Of a stretch of DNA of 28,443 bases, positions 22,781 to 28,443 are shown one piece after another. Origin of the DNA: Parcubacteria group bacterium GW2011_GWD2_43_10 (lineage in GTDB: Bacteria; Patescibacteriota; Patescibacteriia; Veblenbacterales; UBA10138); the NCBI GenBank assembly GCA_000995845.1, contig LCEZ01000002.1, positions 1 through 28,443 on the forward strand, in the 5' to 3' direction. The notes beneath the pieces were generated by a model, which had not been told where the DNA came from, searched no databases, and saw only the letters and a list, made by a program, of their open reading frames with translations. Position 1 is the first letter of the stretch, and every line of letters begins with the position of its first letter. The position numbers and the translations under genes are program-made.

Positions 22781-24037
22781 TTACACCCGTTGAATCCGCG
22801 CCCCGATACCAACTAATCGTTGCTCCAAGCACTCATAGCCTCGGTCAATTGGATAAATATTCTTGATGGTACTTTTTCCTTTAGCTGCCAGGGCCGCTGT
22901 CAGTAAGGCCAAACCAGCCCGGGCATCTGGCGCTTCAATTGTACGTCCTTCTAACGGTGTTGGACCTTGGATAATAACGCGATGGGGGTCGCACAAAGTA
23001 ATTTCCGCACCCATTTGATTTAAAACGTCAGTAAAAAATAACCTGCCTTCAAAAATAGTTTCATGGACTAAACTGTGGCCAGTTGCTTGAGTAAGCAAAA
23101 CAGTCATAGAAGATTGCAGATCCGTCACAAATCCTGGATACTCATGGGTTTTAATATCAGCTGAGCGCAAGCCACTGGCTTTAGTAACAATAATTGATGT
23201 TTCATTAATTTTAAATTCAGCTCCCATGTCTTGCCATACCGCCAATGGTACTGCCAAATGCTTGGGCTCACACTGACTAATGGTCAAGGAACTGCTTGTA
23301 GCTAAAGCCAGCATGATAAAGGTGCCAGTCTCAATCCGATCCGGCATCATAGTAAAATTGCCAGCACCTATCTCCTTTACCCCCTCAATGGTAATAACTG
23401 TGGTACCAGCTCCTTCTATCTGTGCGCCATTGGCGTTTAGGTAATTTGCCAGTTCAATTATTTCTGGCTCCAAAGCAGCATTAATAAGCTCGGTTTTACC
23501 ATTAGCTAAAACCGCTGCCAGCATCATGGTTTCAGTGCCAGTAACGCTGACTTTGGGAAAAATAATTCTACCGCCGCGCAAACGCTTAGCGTGCAATTGA
23601 TAAGCCTTGCCTGGTACCTCCTTAACTTGGGCGCCTAGAGCCTGAAATCCACGCAGGAACAAATCAATTGGCCGACGGCCTATCTTACACCCACCAGGGT
23701 GCGATAGCTCAACTTCGCCAAAACGAGCTAATAGTGGTCCAGTTAAAACTGTAGAGGCGCGCAGCTTATTCACTAACTCTCTAGGCATAGAGCCAGATTG
23801 AACCGCCTTAGTATTAATTTCGTACACCCCCTTATCTTGGCGTGAGATGGTGGCACCGAGCCTTGTCAGAATTTCCAACTGGCGCTTAACATCTTCAATT
23901 TCCGGCATATTAGCCAACTTCATAGTTTCAGGCGACAACAAAGCCGCCGCAATCGCCTTTAGCGCCAGATTCTTGGCCCCGGCTACTGGTAATTCACCGG
24001 CTAATTTGTATCCGCCTTCGATTATGAAATCAGCCAT
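22781..24037 (-). CDS. murA: UDP-N-acetylglucosamine 1-carboxyvinyltransferase MurA
   Basis: MurA performs the first committed step of peptidoglycan synthesis, joining phosphoenolpyruvate to UDP-GlcNAc. The 418-residue protein has the family start with Lys22-Asn23 in VAGAKN, and the catalytic loop HPGGCKIGRRPIDL with Cys117, the residue that fosfomycin modifies, retained. The C-terminal TIEAPDARAGLALLTAAL is also typical. It is apart from the dcw cluster, upstream of the ctp promoter on the same strand, as is common for murA. Confidence 0.97.
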   Translation of the reverse strand: MADFIIEGGYKLAGELPVAGAKNLALKAIAAALLSPETMKLANMPEIEDVKRQLEILTRLGATISRQDKGVYEINTKAVQSGSMPRELVNKLRASTVLTGPLLARFGEVELSHPGGCKIGRRPIDLFLRGFQALGAQVKEVPGKAYQLHAKRLRGGRIIFPKVSVTGTETMMLAAVLANGKTELINAALEPEIIELANYLNANGAQIEGAGTTVITIEGVKEIGAGNFTMMPDRIETGTFIMLALATSSSLTISQCEPKHLAVPLAVWQDMGAEFKINETSIIVTKASGLRSADIKTHEYPGFVTDLQSSMTVLLTQATGHSLVHETIFEGRLFFTDVLNQMGAEITLCDPHRVIIQGPTPLEGRTIEAPDARAGLALLTAALAAKGKSTIKNIYPIDRGYECLEQRLVGIGARIQRV

Positions 24038-24176
24038 AAAAAAGTACTTAAAATTATATAAATCATTACCACCGACAAGCCGCCATCTTTAGTTATCAAA
24101 ATACTCGTGGTACACTAAGAATCGTTAATACCTAATAGTTTAGCGCTAAAATAATACTATCACAAGGCGGAAATTT

Positions 24177-25607
24177 ATGACTCTATCCAGCCGACGCATA
24201 CTTTATATCTCCTTTATTGCTGTTTTTTTTATAGCCGGAGGTATTATCCTGTTTTATTTACAGGGTTATCGCCTTAATACTGATAATAATAAACTACAAA
24301 TTGAACGCACTGGGGCCATCCAAGCGGAATCTGAGCCTAAAGGCGCCACCATTAACCTAAACGGAGAAATTGTCAGTGATAAAACTCCCGCTACTTTACT
24401 TTCGCTCAAACCTGGAGATTACCAACTGGGACTTAAGCTAGCGGGTTTTCAATCTTGGACTAAGACAGTAAGTGTGGCCGCCTCTGAGGTCACTTTTTCT
24501 GGTGAGATAACTTTATGGCCAGAACCAAACAGTGGTGAAGCTCTTGGTATAAAAAAAATAAATAATTCTTGGCTTTCACCTAATGGCGAAAATTTGCTTT
24601 ATTCTACCAAACCGACAGCTGGTAATGAATTGTGGCTGTTAAATCTAAAAAGCGGTCAAAGTCGCTTATTGGCCCGCCAGGCTACAAGTGAAATTATTAG
24701 TTTAGAATGGAGCCCCTCCAGCCGAGAAATTTTAACCCAGGAAAGTTCAGGTAAAAATCTATTCTGGCAAGTGTTTGATCTGGAAGATAATTCCTGGCAA
24801 TATATTACGCCGCCTGAAGGCTTGAACTTTGCTATCATGCACTGGGGTGAAGGGCGTAACTTGATTTATGGCGCCTCTGCTAATGAACTATATGAATTTA
24901 ATTTACGCACCCAGTCTAGTAAGTTGATCTGGCGAGAAAGATTAAACGATTTTCGCGTTTACGATGAAGTTATATTTGCCTTAGCCCGTCAGGCCGGTGA
25001 AGGTGTTAGTCTCAAGTTAATCAATTTATCAAATCTTACTACCATCCCGCTGGAGGAAAATCCAATACTTTCAACTAATGTTAAATTTTTAACAGGTAAC
25101 TTTGATTGGCTACCATTGTTTGATGCCGACAGACACTCGCTCTATCTGTTGCACTCACCCTTATCCGAAACCAAACCTATTAGAACACTGCCTGAGGTCA
25201 CGACCGTCAGTTGGGCTAATGATCAAAGCCTAGTTATTACTAATAATTTTGAAATCTGGCTGTATAATTTCAATGACGAATCACCTACTTTTGTTGAACG
25301 ATTAAGCTTGAATCTGTCAGGGGCCTTGCGTTATGGCGACGCGCCTTATGTCTTATTCTTCAGCGGCAATGAGGTTTGGGCTCTAGAATTGGATAACCGT
25401 GGCGAACGGCAGCGCTGGCAAATAGGCAAATTCAATAATGATCTGGTTGGAGTTTTTCTAAGTCCAGATAATAAAACCTTAACTGTGCAAACAACTCAAG
25501 ATATTTATCGGCTTAATCTTCAGACGGAACTGAATTCTTCTGAGCCACCAGCTGGTTCGCCCGCAACAATGATTCAAAAGTACCTGCATCTGTCCAATAG
25601 CCAGTAA
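24177..25607 (+). CDS. PEGA-domain membrane protein with a propeller-like region
   Basis: A 476-residue protein starting 8 bases after an aaggcgg ribosome site. It has one N-terminal membrane span (about residues 8-28), then a PEGA domain (about 46-115: ESEPKGATINLNGE, TPATLLSLKPGDYQLGLKLAGFQ), a surface-associated beta fold. The remaining ~350 residues contain repeated blade-like units (NSWLSPNGENLLYST, EWSPSSREILT, SPDNKTLTVQT) that look like a TolB/WD-type beta-propeller. Such proteins are frequent in CPR genomes. Function is not known; attachment to the wall or to sugars is a guess. Its last 95 bases overlap the 3' end of rmlA on the other strand. Confidence 0.85.
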   Translation: MTLSSRRILYISFIAVFFIAGGIILFYLQGYRLNTDNNKLQIERTGAIQAESEPKGATINLNGEIVSDKTPATLLSLKPGDYQLGLKLAGFQSWTKTVSVAASEVTFSGEITLWPEPNSGEALGIKKINNSWLSPNGENLLYSTKPTAGNELWLLNLKSGQSRLLARQATSEIISLEWSPSSREILTQESSGKNLFWQVFDLEDNSWQYITPPEGLNFAIMHWGEGRNLIYGASANELYEFNLRTQSSKLIWRERLNDFRVYDEVIFALARQAGEGVSLKLINLSNLTTIPLEENPILSTNVKFLTGNFDWLPLFDADRHSLYLLHSPLSETKPIRTLPEVTTVSWANDQSLVITNNFEIWLYNFNDESPTFVERLSLNLSGALRYGDAPYVLFFSGNEVWALELDNRGERQRWQIGKFNNDLVGVFLSPDNKTLTVQTTQDIYRLNLQTELNSSEPPAGSPATMIQKYLHLSNSQ

Positions 25608-26244
25608 GCTTAGTAAAATTAATCGTGCCGGCAGCCACATAAGAATTATTCACATCGGTAATCTCAAGCTCTCCCCTACCCGATGGCTTGAGTTTTTTGA
25701 TAATATTAAAAACTTCAGCATCATACAGGTAACAACCGGTTACAGCCAAATTTGAGGGTGGCGAAGCTGGCTTCTCTATAATCTTGATTATTTTATCATT
25801 ATCAATTTCAGCCACACCAAATCTTTTTGGGTCTGTAACTTCTTTTAAAAATACATACGCCCCTTGGGGCTTGGCGGCAAATGACCGGATACTGACTGCC
25901 AAATCATCTTCGTAAATATTATCTCCTAAAATGGCAGCCACTGGCCCGTTGTCAGCATAGTCTTCAGCCAACCCTAAAGCTTGGGCGATACCGCCTGGTT
26001 CATCTTGTATCTCATAAGACAATCTTACACTCCACTCTTTACCTGAACCCAATAAATGCAAAAAATGCCCGGCGTGCTCTGGCCCGGAAACTATTAAAAT
26101 TTCTTTTAAACCCGCGCGCACTAAAGTTTCCAGCGGATAATAAATCATGGGCTTGTTGTAAATCGGCAACAAGTGTTTATTCGTTACTTTGGTTAATGGT
26201 CTTAACCTTGTACCTAACCCTCCAGCTAAAATTATGCCTTTCAT
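25513..26244 (-). CDS. rmlA: Glucose-1-phosphate thymidylyltransferase (short RmlA type)
   Basis: RmlA makes dTDP-glucose from dTTP and glucose-1-phosphate. The 243-residue protein has the nucleotidyltransferase signature GGLGTRLRPLT (8-18), LPIYNKPMIYYPLE and GDNIYEDD, with the sugar-binding EKPASPPSNLAVTGCYLYD segment. It is about 50 residues shorter than enterobacterial RmlA and resembles the short forms found in archaea and many environmental bacteria. It ends shortly after GYWTDAGTFESLLRAN, the usual end of the catalytic fold, so the short length is not a truncation. It follows rmlD by four bases and overlaps the PEGA gene tail to tail. Confidence 0.93.
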   Translation of the reverse strand: MKGIILAGGLGTRLRPLTKVTNKHLLPIYNKPMIYYPLETLVRAGLKEILIVSGPEHAGHFLHLLGSGKEWSVRLSYEIQDEPGGIAQALGLAEDYADNGPVAAILGDNIYEDDLAVSIRSFAAKPQGAYVFLKEVTDPKRFGVAEIDNDKIIKIIEKPASPPSNLAVTGCYLYDAEVFNIIKKLKPSGRGELEITDVNNSYVAAGTINFTKLTGYWTDAGTFESLLRANQLVAQKNSVPSED

Positions 26245-26248
26245 ATCT

Positions 26249-27091
26249 TTAAGATAAATAATCTGCTAAGGCTTGCTGCCAGGGCCGCAGCGGCGGAAAT
26301 TTAGTATTTACTAAAACGCTATATTTCGGCCTTTTAGCTATAGACGGATACTCACTTGAAGAGATTGGCTGCAACGTCGCTTTCAGCCCGCATCTCTGCC
26401 AAATCTCTTTGGCTACATCATACCATGAGGCTACCCCTTCATTAACTAAGTGATAAATACCGGGTACGTATCCGCCACTTATTAACTGAGTGATTGCTTG
26501 GGCTAAATCTTTGGTTGAAGTTAGTTTGCCAAACTGGTCATTAACTACCTTAACTTCAGGTTTCTCGTTGGCTAATTTGATCATGGTTTCAATAAAATTC
26601 AAACCTCGCGGTTTGCCGCGTTGCGAAAATTTACCATAAAGCCAGGAGGTGCGAACTAAATAGCCACCACTCTCATAGACTAAGACATGCTTTTCGCCAG
26701 CGGCTTTAGATTCGCCATAAACATTCACTGCATGTGGCTCAGTTGTTTCGTTATAGCCAGACTTATTATCACCATCAAATACCATTTCGGTTGATATATG
26801 AACAAATTTAGCGCTCACTGCTGCGGCCGCCTCGGCTAAATATTTAACTGCCTCACTATTCAATACAAAAGCAGCTTCGCGGTTAGTCTCAGCACCGTCA
26901 ACATCAGTATAGCCGGTGGCATTAATAACAACTTCCGGCTCAATTGTATGAAAAACGTCGGCAATATTTGGACCATGAGTGATATCTACCTCTTCCCTAT
27001 CAACTCCCATAACTTCATGCCCGCTGTCCTCAAACTCTTTCTGCAAATCACTCCCTAGCATTCCCCGACTCCCAAACAATAGAATCCTCAT
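26249..27091 (-). CDS. rmlD: dTDP-4-dehydrorhamnose reductase family protein
   Basis: RmlD reduces dTDP-4-dehydro-L-rhamnose to dTDP-L-rhamnose with NAD(P)H. The 280-residue protein starts with a Rossmann loop (GSRGMLG, 7-13) and has the SDR triad region: Thr101 in HISTEMVFDG and YGESK with Tyr125/Lys129. NATGYTDVDGAE and the C-terminal RPKYSVL segment are typical of RmlD. It lies two bases after the cupin gene and four before rmlA, so the order rmlB-cupin-rmlD-rmlA looks like one operon. Confidence 0.93.
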   Translation of the reverse strand: MRILLFGSRGMLGSDLQKEFEDSGHEVMGVDREEVDITHGPNIADVFHTIEPEVVINATGYTDVDGAETNREAAFVLNSEAVKYLAEAAAAVSAKFVHISTEMVFDGDNKSGYNETTEPHAVNVYGESKAAGEKHVLVYESGGYLVRTSWLYGKFSQRGKPRGLNFIETMIKLANEKPEVKVVNDQFGKLTSTKDLAQAITQLISGGYVPGIYHLVNEGVASWYDVAKEIWQRCGLKATLQPISSSEYPSIAKRPKYSVLVNTKFPPLRPWQQALADYLS

Positions 27092-27093
27092 AA

Positions 27094-27489
27094 TTACTTT
27101 GTAGAGTTTTTAAATTCCTCATAATCCGTAATATAATCTTCCCGCTTTGGGTTATAGGGTGTGGATGAAACTGCTACCACAACTGAGCCTGGGTCCCAGA
27201 TTTCAAAATGATGCCAAATGTATGTACCTACATACATAGCATCCCCTGGCTTTAAAACAACATCTTTCATACCAGAACCTTCATCAATCTGCGCCACTAC
27301 AGCACCACGCACACAAAAGAACACTTCCTGCTCCACTTTATGGCAATGCGAACCAGAAGGTAACTTACCATCCACAATTGCGTAAACTCTCTTAACTTCA
27401 AACGGTACGTGCTCAATTATTTCCAAAGGAATAAGCGAAAATCTAGGGTCGGTATTTACTGGGAGTTTGAATGTTTTAAATTGCCCCAT
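27094..27489 (-). CDS. FdtA/WxcM-family cupin, probable sugar 3,4-ketoisomerase
   Basis: A 131-residue single cupin. The pattern GSHCHKVEQEVFFCVRGAVVAQIDEG, then LKPGDAMYVGTYIWHHFEIWDPGSVVVAVSS and finally DYITDYEEF matches the FdtA/QdtA/WxcM family, which isomerises dTDP-4-keto-6-deoxyglucose at carbons 3 and 4. The His residues in HCH and WHH mark the active-site pocket. It is not RmlC: the 3,5-epimerases are longer (about 180 aa) with a different motif set. It occupies the place rmlC often has between rmlB and rmlD, so the sugar made may not be plain rhamnose. A broader cupin role cannot be excluded. Confidence 0.82.
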   Translation of the reverse strand: MGQFKTFKLPVNTDPRFSLIPLEIIEHVPFEVKRVYAIVDGKLPSGSHCHKVEQEVFFCVRGAVVAQIDEGSGMKDVVLKPGDAMYVGTYIWHHFEIWDPGSVVVAVSSTPYNPKREDYITDYEEFKNSTK

Positions 27490-27493
27490 AAAT

Positions 27494-27745
27494 TTATGAT
27501 AAATGCGGATTCATTTCCGCGCGCCTTAATTCTAGTTTTTTAACCCACTCAGTATTTTCTTGATACCATCTAATAGTTTCTTTAATAGCTTGCTCAAACT
27601 TATACTGCGGATGCCAACCAAGCGTACGCTCAATTTTAGCTGAATTTATAGCATAACGCCGGTCATGCCCGGGCCTGTCGGCCACAAAAGTCAGTAAACT
27701 ATCGGGCTTGCCAAGTTGCGCCAAGATCATTTTGGCAATTTCCAA
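27494..27745 (-). CDS. rmlB: dTDP-glucose 4,6-dehydratase RmlB, C-terminal part only
   Basis: The last ~75 codons are clearly RmlB: LGKPDSLLTFVADRPGHDRR, YAINSAKIERTLGWHPQYKF and ETIRWYQENTEW are the C-terminal signature of this dehydratase, which makes dTDP-4-keto-6-deoxyglucose. The stop is four bases before the cupin start, as expected in an operon. About 250 N-terminal residues are absent. Instead, the same frame continues upstream into the end of RpiB at 27721-27746. There is no credible start codon of its own, so this is a partial gene cut by the junction, not a short functional protein. Confidence 0.85.
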   Translation of the reverse strand: MEIAKMILAQLGKPDSLLTFVADRPGHDRRYAINSAKIERTLGWHPQYKFEQAIKETIRWYQENTEWVKKLELRRAEMNPHLS

Positions 27746-27746
27746 C
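27721..27746. other. Junction between rmlB and rpiB sequence
   Basis: Read on the minus strand, LGARVVGLEIAKMI belongs to RpiB and KMILAQLGKPDSLLTF to RmlB, and the frame is unbroken. The two families are alike over LEIAKMIL, so the switch point cannot be placed more exactly than this stretch of about 26 bases. That is what a join through short shared sequence would look like. Confidence 0.75.
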
Positions 27747-27963
27747 CCCACGACTCTGGCTCCCAATGCAAGAATATTCGTATCATTGTGCTGTCTGGAT
27801 AGAACCGCCGAATACGGGGTTCACTGCAAACTACACACCGTATTCCATGCACCTTGTTTGCATTGATAGATATACCTATTCCCGAACCGCAAAAGAGAAG
27901 GCCTTTTTCAAATTCCCCGCCTGCAACTGCTTTGGCTACCATCTCACCATATACTGGATAATC
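27721..27963 (-). pseudogene. rpiB: Ribose-5-phosphate isomerase B fragment, deleted and frameshifted
   Basis: Translation from 27963 gives DYPVYGEMVAKAVAGGEFEK, GLLFCGSGIGISINANKV and GIRCVVCSEP, the central RpiB region with its CGSGIGIS active-site loop. At about 27814-27820 the frame breaks; another frame then continues YSAVLSRQHNDTNILALGAR, the next part of RpiB. The first ~50 residues that should precede DYPVYGE are absent: only 36 bases separate the preceding gene's stop (28000-28002) from it, with an in-frame TGA at 27976-27978. A possible start remnant ATGCAAATT lies there. Both the deletion and the frameshift could be natural decay or sequence error at a contig end. Confidence 0.8.
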
Positions 27964-27999
27964 AAATTTGCATTTTCAATCTTTACATGGTACAGTATT

Positions 28000-28443
28000 T
28001 TACATTGTCGTTTTGCGAAGAATTATTGAATATTCAGGATAAGCTTCAATTGAATGTATTTTTGCAATTTCCTCGCCAATGAACTCCTGCTTCAGGCCAA
28101 CCGCCTCATTCCGCACAACCATCTCACCCTTGCGTTGAGGAGATATGAAGATGTACAAGCTCTTCGGAAAGCCCCCTTTCAAAACGTTTAAGCCCTATGA
28201 CCCAGGGTTCCCCATGATAGAAATCATCTGCTTTAAGCTTACCTCCAATAAAAGCTCTTGCAACATCACCGGTATAATCGATTTTCAAAAATACCTCTTC
28301 TACGTCATCGAAGATATCCTGCTGCAGTCCAATTTCTGCTTTATTGTCCTTGCAAAGGATTATCTGGGGTATTATCTCTTTTTTTACAATTTGGATATCA
28401 AACCTTGAAAAGATATTTTCCTTTTGACCCAAATATATACCTG
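28000..28443 (-). pseudogene. Glycoside hydrolase C-terminal region, frameshifted and partial
   Basis: Two overlapping frames join into one protein end. The first (28443 to about 28180, open at the window edge) reads VEEVFLKIDYTGDVARAFIG, GKLKADDFYHGEPWVIGLKR. The second (about 28182-28000) reads GGFPKSLYIFISPQRKGEMV and IHSIEAYPEYSIILRK to a TAA. I recognise this as the jelly-roll-like C-terminal part of large bacterial glycoside hydrolases (GH35 beta-galactosidase-like proteins are the nearest I recall; the family is uncertain). The break is at a homopolymer run around 28171-28180, where one extra base would explain it. Such an enzyme next to rpiB suits a carbohydrate-using bacterium such as a Firmicute rather than a CPR cell. 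Confidence 0.55.

Noticed and set aside
27494..27766. A genuine 90-aa protein starting MGARVVG
   Set aside because: The start is internal to the RpiB C-terminus and the remainder is only the RmlB C-terminus; neither half is a complete fold.
27766..28408. Two plus-strand open frames of 87 codons each (27766-28029 and 28145-28408)
   Set aside because: They run antisense to sequence that clearly matches RpiB and a glycoside hydrolase, and show no domain or ribosome site.
1..28443. CRISPR arrays, tRNA or rRNA genes, insertion sequences, prophage genes
   Set aside because: I looked for regular direct repeats, tRNA cloverleaf ends, transposase or integrase motifs and phage structural genes and found none that I can support.

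Overview
The window reads as a chromosomal piece of a small-genome bacterium of the candidate phyla radiation (Patescibacteria), most likely Parcubacteria-like. This rests on gene content and protein style and is an inference: a MurG whose G-loop reads GGGTLGSVTP, a PEGA plus propeller surface protein, an anchored C39-like peptidase, tightly packed genes, and type IV pilus genes beside cell-wall genes. Ribosomal protein L9 is present (reported missing from Microgenomates and WWE3), and TGA is used as a stop (end of the gene at 12381-12809), which argues against the recoded Gracilibacteria/Absconditabacteria.

Layout. 1-8871 is a dcw-type peptidoglycan cluster on the minus strand, read from high to low coordinates: a small membrane protein, mraY, murD, ftsW, murG, murC and a partial murB. 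Between murC and murB sits a block of about 1.8 kb on the opposite strand (about 541-2402). It has its own consensus promoter, three small AT-rich genes for membrane or lipid-anchored proteins that I do not recognise, and a structured RNA segment before each gene. It ends in a bidirectional terminator. This is the least ordinary part of the window. From 8922 a divergent promoter drives a plus-strand type IV pilus operon: pilB, pilC, four pilin-like genes, pilM, pilN, pilO and a small membrane protein. The operon ends at an intrinsic terminator that lies inside the convergent nfu gene.

17148-18232 (minus) holds nfu and a C39-like peptidase, divergent from rpmA (plus). 18784-24037 (minus) holds a Nudix hydrolase, pyrG, rplI, a C-terminal processing protease and murA. 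A PEGA-domain protein (plus) then overlaps tail to tail with rmlA. rmlA, rmlD, a FdtA/WxcM-type cupin and the 3' end of rmlB form a dTDP-deoxysugar operon on the minus strand.

The last ~720 bases look foreign to the contig. The rmlB reading frame passes directly into the C-terminus of RpiB within a short stretch where the two families are similar. Beyond it lie an internally deleted and frameshifted rpiB and a frameshifted glycoside-hydrolase C-terminus. I read this as a chimeric or error-rich contig end rather than a real gene fusion.

The genes fit one theme: making and finishing the cell envelope (lipid II synthesis, SEDS polymerase, pili, surface proteins, sugar nucleotides), with a few housekeeping genes interspersed.
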